A stretch of 64,000 nucleotides of DNA from Physcia stellaris. Taxonomy: Eukaryota; Ascomycota; Lecanoromycetes; Caliciales; Physciaceae. Position numbers and translations under genes: made by a program. The notes beneath the pieces were generated by a model. That model had not been told where the DNA came from, searched no databases, and was given only the letters and a program-made list of their open reading frames with translations. Within the stretch, counting starts at the first letter, position 1. Every line of letters begins with the position of its first letter. The DNA lies in contig JABSSW010000010.1 in the NCBI GenBank assembly GCA_018902385.1, positions 62,001-126,000 on the forward strand, written 5' to 3'. Below, one piece after another: positions 12,201-26,000 of the stretch.

Positions 12201-13539
12201 TAAAATAAATTTTAATAATAAAAAAATTTCGATATCAATATCAAACGAATTTCGTACGTAAAAAATATCAATTATATAATATTAAATATCGTTTAATAAT
12301 TAATTATTGTTTAATGTTTCGATTTGATTATCGATCATTCATCAATATTAAAAAAAAAATTTCGTTATTTCGTTTTTATCGTCGATTGTTTCGAATTTTT
12401 TTAACATTTTTTCGAAATTGAAATTTTTGTTCGTTGTTTTCGAAATTTTTTTTTTTTTTTTTTTGAATTTGATTTTCGAATTAAAAATGTTTATTTCGTC
12501 GTTGTCGTCGCGATTTTTTATTCGCAAAATGATATTATTATTTTTGATTTTTCGCGATTCGATTTGAAATCGTATTTTATTTTAAAAACAAAATACGAAT
12601 ATGTTTCGTCGATTTAACGAATTTATCATAAAACGATAATCGCGTAAACGAACAAACATTTTTTGTTTTTCGAAAAAAAAAAAATCAATATCAATTGATT
12701 TAAAATCAATCAAAAAAAAATCAAAAACACAAAAAATTTTCGAACGCGAAAAAAATTACAAACGAATAATGATTAAAAAAAATAATCATTGTCGAAATAA
12801 TTAAAATACAATATGTTGCGATGTTTCAAATGATCGAAAATGAAAAAAACGTCGTTAAATCACAATTCGTAAATTTTTTTGTTTTCGTTGAAATAACGAA
12901 AAACGATTGATTTTTGTTGTTTTGATTTTTTCAATTTATTTACGAGTTTTGTTTGTTATATATTTGTTATATATCGATGATTATACATTTTTAATTTGAA
13001 CGATTTTTGATGATTTTATTCGAAATGTTTGAATAATATATTGATTAATTTATTACGCGTTATACGTTTATTGTTATATCGCAAAATTATATTTTAAAAT
13101 AAATCAATTATAATTTGATAAAAAGTTGTAAATTATTATTCAATTATAAAAAAATAAATGAATTTCGTACGTATTGAATGCGTATTTTTTATTATATATC
13201 AAATTAAATACATAATTTAATTTTATCGAAATTTAAATTTATTTGTCGATTTAAATTTGAATTATCGTTCAATCGATTATCATGCAAATTTCACAAACGC
13301 GTCAAGAAACGCGTGTTCGAAAAAACATCATTCAAAATATGAAAATCGCACATGAATTCAAAATTCAAATCTTGTCAAATTTTTTCGAAAAAAAACATCG
13401 TTTCAAAAATTTCTGACTTTTATGATCGAGAAATTTTTCGAAACGATGAAAATGATTTTGAAAAACATATTCAAGAAAATGTTTCGATTTATTGACAACG
13501 ATTTTATCGAAAAAGAAAAAACGAAAACAACAAATCAGA

Positions 13540-13870
13540 TCGCTCGAAATGAAACTCGAAAAATCAAAAAAACAAATCAATTCAATCAAAAATATTGTTG
13601 TTTTTATTATTGATAAATGATGAAAAAATATTATATTAAATCGAAATGAAATTTGAAATCAAAACAACAAATCGAACGAAACGATTCGAAATGAAATTCG
13701 AAATCAAAAAAACAATCAATTTAATCAAAAATAATATTGTTTTCATTTTTGACAAATGAAAAAATACAAATTAAAATCGAAATAAAATTTAAAATCAAAA
13801 AAACAAATCAGACGAAACGACTCGAAATAAAATTTGAAATCAAAAAAACAAAATCGAATAAAATTTCGAA
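13540..13870. repeat. Degenerate tandem repeat, about 125-140 bp period
   Basis: Three copies of a block containing cgaaatgaaattcgaaatc, aaaaaaacaaatcaa and aaaaatattgtt follow one another from about 13544, 13684 and 13810. They are diverged mostly by C/T and G/A changes. No coding content is visible. Confidence 0.6.
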
Positions 13871-13984
13871 ATGTTCGCGACGAAAACAATTTCAAATGAA
13901 AACAAAAAATGAATAAAACAAAAAATTTTTCAAATTCGTTAATTCGAATTCGATTAATTGAATACAAAATTATATATATAATAT

Positions 13985-14115
13985 ATTGTTTGCAAACAAT
14001 ATGTATACAATAATATCGTTTGCAAATATCATAATAATAACGTGTACAAACAATATATATACAATAATATCGTTTGCAAACATTATGTATGCGATAATGT
14101 TGTTTGCAAACATAA
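13985..14115. repeat. Short palindromic array (24-30 bp spacing)
   Basis: The palindrome gtttgcaaac or a close variant recurs at 13988, 14018, 14042, 14072 and 14102, separated by tat-acaataat stretches. Spacing is 30, 24, 30 and 30 bp. It lies inside the AT-rich desert. Confidence 0.6.
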
Positions 14116-16166
14116 TGTATACGTTGATGCATGTTAATTATTCATGTTAAATTTCGAAAAACGTCGAATAACGATTTGAAACGACAAAAATGATCAAAGT
14201 TTGATGAATATGAAACAACACAATAATTCAATTTCGAACGAAATAGCACAAAATGAAAACAAAAATGAACACGTTATCGTATATCGACGATATCGAAACA
14301 TTTTGTAAAATTTTATCGAATAAAAAATTCGAATTTTTCAATTAATTATAAATTATTCGTGAAAATTTTTTATCATTTTATATGTTTGATCAATTTGCGA
14401 TTTAATATTTTGAATTTCGATAATGTTTTGATTGATAACATGATCAATACGTAAATTACAAAAATAATTTAGAAAAATTCATTGAATTTTTCATTGATTG
14501 TTGAATTTATTATTTTTATTTGATTCGTTATGTTTTTTTTTTATCGTTTCAAATTCGTTGTTTTTTAACAAAAAAATTAATTTTTTTTCAATGTTTTTGA
14601 CATTTTCAAAAACAAATGATTGAGAATTTTCGATGTCATTGAATTGTTAAACGATCTTTGAATGAAAATAATTATATTTGAAAATCAATTGTTCAAAACG
14701 TTACAAATTTGTTTGACAATTTGACAATATTTTCGTCAATTTATTATTCATTAAAGTTTTTTTCGCATTTTTTTTGATTGAAAATTGAATAAAATTTTTC
14801 GTTTTTTTGAAATTAACAATAATATAAAACGTTGTTCACAACAAATAATTGATTTTTAATATTTTTAAAAACATTTAAAACGTTGCGACGATCAAAATCA
14901 AACGTTTTAATCAATCGATATTCAAATTTAAAAAACATCAAAACATTTTTAATTGACACAAAATTAATTATAACATTGATTATAATTTATTCGAATGATT
15001 TATACGAAAAATTAAACGAATTTCATCGATTCGATCATTTGTTTCAATCGTCATGATTTAAAATCAGAAATTGAAATTGAATGTTTGAAAAATGATTTTG
15101 AATTTTGATGTAATTGCGAACAATATCAAATATCAACGTCGATTTGTTAAATAAAAATTTTAATGCAAAAAAGACGCAACATTCAAAAAAATATTCGAAT
15201 TTTTTGTTTATAAAACGCAAATAATTGCGTATTGTTTTTTGTTTTCGTTTTTTGTTTTTCAAATTTTTTCATTTTTTGTTTATTCGTTTTTGAAATCGTT
15301 TTAATATAAACATCAACTTCGCAACTCGATCGTTTAAATCGAAAAATTCAATCGACGATGTTATTGTTCAACAAAATTTATGTGAATTATTTCTACATTG
15401 ACGAAATTCAATTGACGATTGTTTTGCATAAACGATGTTAAATAATCGAATCAATCGTCAAAATTTCTATACAGAAATTTTCAAAAACATTGAAATGAAT
15501 GAATAAACGAAAATTTTGATTTTTTTCGATGTTATCACGATACAATTTTTGAACAAATTGCGAAACAATTTTTCGAACGCATTTATTGCAATTGTGTCAA
15601 TTCGTTTTCAATGTTATTTATCAGTTTGTCGCACGTGATATTTAAAACATACAATTATTTGAATATTAAAACATGTTTAAAAAAAAATGCGACAATTAAA
15701 TGATAAATCGATTTCTTTGAACTTTATAATTTAATTCGATGTTTTTCGTTAATGCTGCGTATTTTTTCATTGTTATGTACAAAATTTTTGATGTTTTGAA
15801 CATGATCGATTTGCAAACAATGATTTTGCAAAACAAAATGATTTTGCAAAATCGATTTCGTTGAACAAAATGATTCAACAAAACAATTTTCAAAATTTAA
15901 TTATTTTTTTTGTTTTTGCGATTGAATTTTGAAACGAAAAAAAAATTTCAAAAAAAATGAAAACGTCGAAAAAAATCAAAAACAAAAAATGAATAAACGA
16001 AAAAAAAAAAACGAAAAATAAAAAATAAAATAAATGAAACATTGATTTTTTGTTTAATTAAAAAGTCAATTTTTTCAAGTTTTTTCATTTCGTCATTTTT
16101 GTATTAACATTCATGTTTAATTTGAACGATTTACATTTTTAACACGTTTATGTTTCAAAATTTTAT

Positions 16167-16414
16167 TGTATCATGAATATTATGAATCGTGTTTAAATAA
16201 ACGTATTATTGATTAATTAAACGAAAACAATAAATTTGCAAAAACAAATAAATACAAAATGATGAAATTGCAAACAATATGCGAACGTCAAATTTCAAAT
16301 CACGTTAATTTCGTCAAAAAATTAAAACATAATTCGATTTAAACATATTTGTTTAATCATTTATTATATCAATTATTTATTTGTCAAATTTATTTGTCAA
16401 ACATGTTCGTAACA
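16167..16414 (-). repeat. Gypsy LTR (3' side of the element)
   Basis: It matches 22565-22806 over nearly its whole length, sharing for example cgtattattgattaatt and ending catgttcgtaaca. Differences include a 6-base insertion near 16171-16180 and C/T or G/A changes. Confidence 0.88.
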
Positions 16415-17218
16415 TTATTTTTTTTTCGCGAACGTCGTTTCGACGATTCGTTGTTGTTTCGAAATTTGAAAACGTTGTTGAAAATTTTGTTAATCAATTC
16501 GTATAATTGCAAAATTCAAAAATTTCACGATCATTATTTTTTATTTTTTAATATTTTATTGTCATTTCAACGTTCGATAAAATTTGACGACAATTTTTGA
16601 AAATGTTTTTGACACGATTCAATTTTTATGCGATGTAAATTTTAATTGTAAATAATATCGAAATAATAATAAAAATTGAATTGTTAAATAAAAATCGTGA
16701 AATCAAAAACGAATGAATGAATATTGAATTCGTAATTTCAAATGTTAATTGAAAATAATTTCGATTAATGTCAACATGACGATTTTTTTCGAAAACGACG
16801 ACGATTCGTTGAAAAATTTGATTCGTTAACGACGATTTGAAATATTGAAATCAACGTTTTGAACGATTTTGAATTTGTTGTCATGAAATAATTACAATGA
16901 AAATCGTTCATCACATCGCGAACATTATCGAATTTTTCGTTGTTAACATAATATTACGTTCGATTATAAAATCAATTCGATCAATTGACACGATATTGAA
17001 AACGATTATAATAATATCGAAATTTCAAAATATCGTTCATTTTTCATTCGAAATTTTCGTTGATTATGACGAATTCAAAAATTCATTGATTTAATTTTCG
17101 AATGAATTACGAAAATTTTTGCGCAAAAATCAACAATAAAATACATCGTAAATATGCATGATTTCAAACAATTCGAATCGATAAAAATTGTTCATACGTT
17201 GTAATATTTTGTAAAAAT

Positions 17219-20052
17219 TTAATTTTTTGTCATCGAGTTTGTCAAACGATTTAATCGTTTTGATGTTTCGTCGATCGAAAAAAACGAAATTTTTTCGACG
17301 TATTTTACGATTTTTCGATGTTTGTTGATTTGAATTATTATACGTTTTTGAATCATTTTTGCATGATTTCGTACGTAATTGAAAATATTTTGCATCGTGT
17401 CAATAATATTTTCGATTTTAACGATCAGAAATCGTTTTTTCGTTGTAACATACGAGATAAAATTTAATGAAAAATTCATACGAAAATGAAAATTCTTATT
17501 GATAAAAAAAAATTTGTTGTTGCAAATATCGCGTTGTTGTTTTCAAATTCGATCATTGACAATTAGACGTTTTAATCGTTTTGCATGTAATTGCAATATT
17601 GTCGCAATTGTTTTTCGATATTTTGATTGATTTTTTCGATTTGTTTATCGATTTTGAATGAAAAACGATAAAAAATTTATATTTGATGTCGAAAATTCGA
17701 CAAAATGTTTGTCAAACGAACGATATAAATTGAAAATTTCGATCAAACGTTATAAAAAAAAATAATTCATACGTACGAAATACGTAATTGATAAATATTT
17801 TGATCGTAATTTCAATATTGATATTTTCGTCGTCGACGATACAAAACACGTAATGACGTTTTTTGTTAAATTTGTCAATTATCGTGTATATGACATTATA
17901 ATCGTGAACGTCGAATAATTCGATGATAAAATTCATTGATATATCGATTTAACATTGCAAAAATATAATCAAAAATGTAAACAAATCGTTTTTACAATTT
18001 TTGAAAATTTTCGTGCGTTGACATTTATGACAATTACGTACGTATCGACGAATCGTTTTGCGCATATTGAATCAATAATAATCGCGACGTATAAAATTTT
18101 CATGCGATTAAAATTTGAATGTTTCGAAACAAAAAATTCATGAATTTCTTTGAAAAAATCAACGAATAAAAAAACATCGACGAACATTCATAATCGATTT
18201 TTTCGATACAAAACGTCGTTTTTTTCAATGCAATTTCGTAAATCAATTTTATTCATTGAAATGAAATTTTGTTCGATAATTTCACGATAAATCGTGCAAT
18301 CATCGTCAATTTTGTTAACAACAAAAATTTGTTCGTAAATAAATTCGTTAAATTTCATCGCGTGAATTTCGAATCGTTTCGAAATAAACAATATTTGTTT
18401 TCGATATTGATGTCGTTCGTCAATGTCGTTTTTTGATCGTGAATCAAACATACAAATCAAAACATTTGTTTTAACGTTTTGAATTTTCAATTGAAATTGA
18501 ATGACAATATTAAATTTCGAAAAAGTTTTTGTTCAACGAATTTGACGAAAAATTAATTTCTTTGACGTTATAAAAATTTTCAAACTTTTGTGATCGATGA
18601 AAATTTTGATCGATTTTTCAATATTTTCAAATTCAAAACGTCAATGTTTTAAACAACGAATAATGATTAACAATTTTTTGTCGTAAATTTCGTAATTGCA
18701 TTCAATTGAAATCATGTTACGATTATAAAAAATAACAAAATGCAAAATTTTTCGTCGTCGTATTAAAATAATATTTTCGCATTGACGTAATCAAAAAAAT
18801 CAATTTTCAAAATGATTTGTTTGATTCGATCGTAATGTCGTAATATGAAAATTTTCGTTATCGTTTTTTTGAAAAAATTGAAAACTTTTTCGATTTTAGC
18901 AATTCATTCGAAATTGACGAATTTCTTGATCATTCGAATGAAAACTCGAATTTTTTTCGAAAAATCACGAATGAATCGTTTGTAAAAATTGACGAAATTC
19001 ACGAAAATTTGCATTTTTTCAAATTTGTAAAACGTTTTCAATTGACAATGATTTTTATTTTTTCGAATTTATGCGAAAATCATTCATCGATAATATAACG
19101 TTCAAAAATGTTTTTTTTTTTTGAAAAATTCGCATTTTTCAATATTCATTTGTAATTCGAATTTTTTAAGTTTTTTCAACATTTTACGAACGTGAACGAT
19201 GTATTTTTTCTTGAATTTGTTGTAAATGAAAATATCATTTAAATAAATTTGACAGAAATTGTTCAAAAAATTGAATAACAAATCGTTTATATAATATTGT
19301 TAATTCGCGAATTCGTTGATCAATTCGAAAAATAATATTCGATATTTGTATAATTTCATGAAAATAACAAACGTGATGAATTTTTCATTTTTTTCATTCA
19401 TTCGAAATTTGTTGAAAATCGATATAATATTCAATTTGATCAAATATTTGCAATTTTGCATTTTGATTAAAATTTTTTCGATCAAAAAAATGAAATATCG
19501 ATTGCGTTTCGTGATATGATTAAATCGTCGATAATTTACACACAAACGTAATTAATCGTTTGATTTGATTACAAATAAAACGAACGAAACGTATACAATT
19601 TGATTGAATACGATAAAAATTTTTTGAAAATTATTTTTCAAATATTTCTTGAGTTTTTGAAATTTGAATTCGAACAAAAAATATATTTTGTTTCGAAACA
19701 ATGTATTGTTATCGTTTAAAAATTCGATTTTGTGATCGTAAAATCGATGCAATAACAATTCAATTGTTTTTTGAAAATCGAATATTTTTGATAAATGTTT
19801 GAAATATTTGAATATTTTTTTCATTATACGTTCAAAAATCGATTTGATTTGTTCATGTTTCAAAATTTTTTTGATTATGACAACAATTTTCAACGATTCA
19901 AAATTTGTTCGCAATGTTTTGAACGCGAAATCGATTTGATTGATCGTAATGAAAAAACATTGCATTTTTTGTTTTTTGTTTTTGAAATCGACGAATAAAC
20001 AAAAAAAAATTGTTTCAATTATGACGATATTCATCGAATCGTTTGAATTCAA
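17219..20052 (-). pseudogene. Gypsy pol remnant: RT, RNase H linker, integrase
   Basis: Translated fragments keep the spacing of fungal Gypsy polymerases. 19552-20052 holds the region before RT (YDHKIEF...N), and 19300-19545 the RT start (CVNYRRFNHITKRNRYFIF, then KLNIISIFNKFRM). 18188-18490 matches the linker ahead of integrase (NLRNC...VLYRKNRL). 17969-18187 matches the zinc-binding region and 17712-17936 the integrase core (MNFIIELFD...DKFNKKRHYV). Gly, Pro and Trp of the family are replaced, as expected from GGN to GAN, CCN to TTN or TCN, and TGG to TGA changes. The frame is broken between fragments. Not functional. Confidence 0.85.
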
Positions 20053-21372
20053 TTTCGATAATGAAAAAATTTCGAATTGTTGTTTTTTGATTTTTCAACG
20101 TTTGTTGCGTTGTTTTTTCAAATTTTTTTTTAATGAATGTCGTTTTCGTAATTGTTATGATATCAATTTTTGAATTATTTGATTTAATAATTGACAATTC
20201 GTCATCGTTATCGACGTTCGAATGAATTGAACATTCGAAACATTTCGAATCGAATACATTTGATTCATTTTCAATTGTAAAAAACAAAAATTTGATTTTG
20301 AAACGAAACAAAATAATATATCGAAATTTTATTATCGTTATATGTTTCGAATCGTTTTTTTGCGATAATAAAATATTACGACGTCAATTAAATACATTTT
20401 ATCGACGATTTGATTTGAAAATTTTCAAACGTCGAATTTAAACAATTTGATTGAATATATTGTCATAATGATTGCATTTAAACGATTTAAAAATCAATTT
20501 ATCGTAAATCATGTTCAATATAATTTCATGTTTGTTCATTCACGATTTTTTTAAAATTATCGAATGATTATTCAAATCGATAATTAACAAAAAAACGATC
20601 AATTCGAAATGCAATTTTATCGTTAATTTAAAATATATAACATGAATTATTGATAAAATTTGACGATCGTCGAATTCAATCAATAATTTCGATTTTAATA
20701 AAAATACGAATTTCATGTTCAACATGTTGCATACAAATTGCGCGATTTTTTTATCAATGAATGCATAATCAATTGCATCAATATTTATTAAAATTTTTAA
20801 TTTATGTTTATTATCGTTGAATGATAACGTACAATTGATAATTAAAAATCGTTTAATGAAAAATCAAACAAATCATCATCGTGAATAAAATTTTTTTTTA
20901 AATATTTATCAATCGCGTTTTTGATGTAAATTGTTAATTTTTCGAATTCGAATCGTTCGATTCGACGATTAAATTTATATACGATATTTGCATTTTGTGT
21001 CAATAACGTTTTTGATATTTGTGAACGTTCGAACATTTTTTTTAAACGTAATTCAATTCGTCACATGTAAAATATTTGTTCGTGACGATTAATTTGTCAA
21101 TTATCGAATTACGAAATTTGATTTTCACATTGAAATAAAAATGAATCGTTGATTTCACAAAAAAAACGAATGTAACAAATTTCGTGAACGATATCGAAAT
21201 CGAAACGACAAAAATGAATTTAAATTGAAATAATTCAAAACGTTGTTGACGTGTTGTCGTTTTTTTTTTTTTTGAAATTCGTTTGTCGATTGTAAATTTG
21301 TTAAAAAATGATTTTGATTTCGTCAAAAATAATAAATTCACGAAAATACACGTTCATAATTTTTTTCAAATT

Positions 21373-21564
21373 TCAAAATATTTTTTTCATTAATTTTTCA
21401 ATTTTGATAATTTCGTTATAATTTGTTGAATTATTGAAACGAAAAAAAATAAAATAAAACGATTGAAAATTTTGAATGTTTATGATCAATATTCGAAATT
21501 GATTACGCATGTTGCGTTTGAAATCAAAATTATCGTAAATGTTTGACAAAAATTTCAACATCAT
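21373..21564 (-). pseudogene. Gypsy gag fragment
   Basis: The 63-residue fragment (LSNIYDNFDFKRNMRNQFR, then a Phe-rich stretch and NYNEIIKIEKLM) has the pattern of the Gypsy gag core, where a short helix with an (I/Y)Y(D/E)DP-like start is followed by F...F..L..SGYNE. It is upstream of pol in the minus-strand order, as expected. Pro and Gly are missing. Confidence 0.65.
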
Positions 21565-22564
21565 AAATCAATTTTTGAAATGATTGAAATCGATGTCACG
21601 TATCGATTGAATGTAATCGTCAATTTCGTCGACAATTCAATCAATAACAAAAATAACGACGAACAAATTCGTATTGTAATGATCGTTGTTGATCGTCATT
21701 TTATTATGCATTTTCGTTTTTTACACACGTCAAATGAAATTCATTTCATCGATAAACGTGAATAAATCAAAATGTTTGACAAAACGACGTTTTTTTGAAA
21801 CGTTAAAAACAAACGTATCGTCGTCATCGTTGTTTTTACGTTTTTTTTCGTTGATCGATAAAATTTGATATTTCAATTTCAACGCGTCGTATTTGTTTTG
21901 AAAAATGTTATAAATTGTATCGTTTTGAATTTTCAATGAACGTTTTTTCGTTAATTCGAAATTAATTTTTGCGAATTTGTTGATATTGTTTTGAAATTCA
22001 TTCGCAAATTTCTGATATTGATTAAAAATTTTCAAATAAATGTTTCGATTCGAACGCAAAACATCGAATTTTTGCAAAAAATTGACGACATGATTTTCGA
22101 TTCATTATTTCAATTGATTGACGTTGATGACGTTCAAAAAATGAATGATATCGTCATTTTTATCGATACATTTATACGCGAAAAAACGAATTTGCGACGT
22201 TTGAATTGAATAACAATTTTTTTTTCGTTGATGTTGTCGATTATTTGTTTCAAATGACGATCGATTTCGACACGAAAAATTTCAAATGACGAAATTTCAA
22301 ATGAAAAAAAATTATGATAATTTCGAATCATAACGAAAAATAAAAAATTGACGATTGTAAATAAAAAAAATAAATTGTTTGTTGTTCGTTTTATCGTTTT
22401 TTATCGTCGAAAATTTCGTCGTTGTTTCGTCAAAAAAATTTTCAAATCGTTTGTTTGATCAACAAAATTTTTCGTCGTTTGTTTCGTCAAAAAAACTTGA
22501 TCGATTTGAAATTTTATTTTTGAACGTTCGCGTATTTCGACGAACGATAAAAATGAAAATTTAT

Positions 22565-22806
22565 TGTAATATCATGAATCGTGTTTGAATAAACGTATTA
22601 TTGATTAATTAAACGAAAACAATAAATTTGCAAAAACAAATAAATACAAAATGATAAAATTGCAAACAATGTGCGAACGTCAAATTTCAAATCACGTTAA
22701 TTTCGTCAAAAAATTAAAACATAATTCGATTTAAATATATTTGTTTAATCATTTATCATATCAATTATTTATCTGTCAGATTTATCTGTTAGACATGTTC
22801 GTAACA
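22565..22806 (-). repeat. Gypsy LTR (5' side of the element)
   Basis: Direct repeat of 16167-16414, with ends tgtaatatc and gttcgtaaca. It lies about 270 bp from the first recognisable codons of the VIT/vWA pseudogene, so that gene is the nearest neighbour of this element. Confidence 0.88.
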
Positions 22807-23079
22807 ATGAAAAACATTGACGAAAATATCATTCATTTATTGTCATTTTTGTTTGATGTAAATCAATTCGTTTTTTCGCATCTTTGTGTAATTAGTTTTA
22901 TTACACACTAAATTACTATTGACATAATAAATGAACGTTCAAAATCAAATGTTTTTTATTATATGATTGATTGTTTCAATCATTTTGAAAAACATTCTTT
23001 TAAAAAAACAAAAATGCAACATAAATTTCGTAATGAAAATTTACAAATATTTGCAATAAAAAAATCGACTTTAAAAAGA
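22807..23079. other. AT-rich strip between the Gypsy LTR and the gene island
   Basis: No transposon sequence is recognised here. The strip shares the mutated composition of the element and grades into the island. The first GG step appears only near 23271. It probably contains the ruined promoter and start of the downstream gene. Confidence 0.5.
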
Positions 23080-26000
23080 AAATTTTGAAAATTAAAACGA
23101 CAAAATGTATCATTGTTAAATGTTACGACAAATATCAATGTCGCTGATATTAATTCGCGTTCGATTTTAACTTAAATGTTTTTCAACTGTTCGAATAAAG
23201 CAATCAAGAACGTCATATACGTGTTTTCATTATACGATGAGTCAACAATCGTGTCGTTCAATTGTTGAATTGGAAAGAGAGTTTCACTAAAAGAAATTGT
23301 CAAATCAAACGATGAAGCATAGAAGTCATACATTATCGTCGCTAAGGAGAAAAAGTTCGCAGCAGTTCTATCTGAAAAGACATCAGAGATTTTCGAAACT
23401 CAAATTGGCACAATACTCGCAAATACATGTGTGAAGCTTGAAATTGTCTATCTGAATGAATTAAGATCAGATCTTAGTGGGGATGAAATACTTGTGACGC
23501 TTTCTACTTCAATCGCATCTCGGTACGGCCCAAACACTCTTCGGAATCACATACAGAATCAGAGTGCTCCAGCTCAGCTAGAAGACAAAGGATTAAAAGT
23601 GCGGGTAGAAGTATCGGTCCCGGATTCCATCATAGACATCGAAAGTCGGACACATCCCATTGCATTCAACATTGAGTCAGTGAAAGATCCCATTCCGACG
23701 AAGAACATCTTCGCATTATCAAACGAGGCCTTCAACAAGCTACCCATTGACAGAACAAAGGACCACGCTACCATGTCTTATCCTACGGCAGTTCTCCGGA
23801 AAGACTTCGTGTTGCTTATTGCTTGGCTGTGCCAGTATGCTCAAAGCAAGAGCTCTTATGGAGAAATTGAAGGAATCTCGGAATACATCCGCGCTACAAA
23901 TTTCGTTCACTCCTTTAGACCTATTCACAGAGACGCTTCCAGAGATTGCCCTGAATACCGAGCTCATATTTGTGGTAGATCGCTCTGGGTCTATGAGGGC
24001 TGGGAAGCTTGCACTTTTGAAGCAGGTCTTGTCATTTTCTATTCAATTTTTGCAACAAATGGCAGATTGTATGTTCAATATATGTTCTTTTGGATCAACA
24101 TCTGAAATGCTTTGGCGTCGATCCAGCCCTTGCTCCAAGTGTGGAATCGATGAAGCCATGAAGTTTGTCGGTACATGTGACGCGAACATGGGCGGCACAG
24201 AATTGGTGTCCGCCCTTCAGCGTGCTGTCCGGCATCGAACGATGAAATCGAGTACTCAAGTTATTGTCATGACTGACGGGGAGTTGTGGGACTACGATGC
24301 AGTGATGAATTATGTCAGTTGCACGAGAGAAGAGCTTCATGATCGCATCAGGTTCTTTTCTTTGGGTATCGGAGATGAGGTATCACATCAGATGATTGAA
24401 GGCATTGGCAGGCGTGGAGGAGGCTTGTCGAATGTCATTCCAGTCTACCCCCATGGCGACTGGGAGTCTGGAGTAAGACGCATGCTCAAAGGAGCCTTCG
24501 CGCCGGATAATTGGAAATGCAGCGCCAAGTTGACTTCTCGTCTTCACGAGGAACAGAAGAATATTCCTTTTTTTGACTCTGAACAGGTTCAAGCTCCCTT
24601 CGAAATTCCTTCGCTCCATGTCCTCAGCCCGTTCACACTATACTTTCTCTTTGAGTCTGGTCAGCCGCCGTTTGATGAGGTCTGGATTGAAGGCAGGTCA
24701 TCCAATGGTCAATTAGTGATAGCAACAATTCCTATACGAGATGTGTACGTCAGATCTCCAACAATTCATCCTTTGGCGGCAAGAGCTATCGTCAAGGATT
24801 TGGAGGCGGCACTTGATAAGACCCCGCATACCGAAACACAAACAGACATCACTGAACAATTTCGAACTGAGGCGATTCATATTGGCAAGCGCTGGAATAT
24901 TGCCGGGAAATGGACGAGTTTCATATGTGTTGATACTAGCACAGAGGAAGAACGTGCTGCCCGTATTTACGAACCAGACCGGATGGAGACCATAGAACTC
25001 ATGGAATCTACCAACATGAGCGTCTTTGAAGCCTTAGATGGCTACCCTCACGCTTTCACCGACCGGGTCTCGCTGTTGCCACCCTGCAATGCCGAAGATT
25101 ATAACAATGAAGTACAGGTGGGCTTAATGTTCACCGGAGAAAAATATGGGATCGGAATCTTTTGGGTCATATACTTTTGACAGCTACAAAGACGAAAGCT
25201 CTGATAATAGATTCAAGGGATTCAGCCAGGGGCTAAGCAGGCCCAGCAGTGTGCAATAAAACCCAAGCGGTGAAGACCACAAAATTACTCAAAGCAGTCG
25301 CACGAATGATCCCGGTGGTAGGTTTAGGGGTTCAAAGCAGCTCGATTCCAGAGATATTCAAACGCCTGATGACGACCATTTTCAGTCACTTACAAGCAAT
25401 AAGGACGGCCAAACTACATTGAATGCCCAAGACAAGCCTGAAGCCATTCTGCTGTCCACAACACATATTTCAAGGAAGACAGAGGAGCTCTGGCAAGCAG
25501 CGATACCTAGCAGAGCTTCAAACATCTGGGGTCATCCATATTCATCCCCGGACCTCAAGTACAAACTTCGTTCCTCTACATCCTGGGGTTTTCGAGATGG
25601 CTGGGATGATTCATTTAGAGGTCACGTGAAGAAATGTGGAGGTCGTCACGGAAATCCTGTTGGAGCGAGCAAAGACATGGCAAAAAGCCCTATTTTGTTA
25701 AATCTATCAGGGGTCAGTTTATACCCGCTGGACCAAATGCGAATCGCGTCAGGATCTTCCTCATGGTCTCAGCTGGATACGTATTTCACAAAAAAAGTTT
25801 TGATATTGGAGCTAATTCGATCTTCCTTCCATTCAACTTTTCAATATTCTGATCAACAACATTTAATTCGTCTTATGACGAACTTTTGAAACAACGTTTT
25901 CAATAGACGTCTGTCGCAATTCACTTCTGCGAAGAGCGAATTCCAAATAAGACAAACACTTGTGTCACTAAGAGATGCTGAATGCATTTCTCGTAGTCTA

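Larger units (their letters stand above)
8006..16166. other. AT-rich desert, heavily CpY-depleted, no assignable gene
   Basis: CC, CT, AG and GG steps are nearly missing over 8 kb. Long open frames persist, the largest on the minus strand at 9394-10593 (399 residues), but they are free of Gly, Pro and Trp and contain no motif I can match. Long A and T runs and short degenerate repeats are common. I read it as decayed transposon sequence of unknown class. The Gypsy LTR begins at 16167. Confidence 0.65.
16167..22806 (-). mobile_element. Ty3/Gypsy LTR retrotransposon, decayed
   Basis: Two direct repeats, 16167-16414 and 22565-22806, end in tg...ca and enclose minus-strand remnants in the order expected for Gypsy. 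Reading the minus strand these are gag (21373-21564), a protease-to-RT linker and RT (20052-19300), the RNase H to integrase linker (18490-18188), the integrase zinc-binding and core regions (18187-17712), and the integrase C-terminal region (17479-17219). The 5' LTR is therefore the right one. Length is 6.6 kb. The left LTR has a small insertion near its outer end, and I found no matching target duplication. CpC and CpT are almost absent throughout. Confidence 0.88.

Noticed and set aside
16167-22806. Target-site duplication of the Gypsy element
   Set aside because: The five bases outside the LTRs (tttat and atgaa) do not match, even allowing for C-to-T changes.
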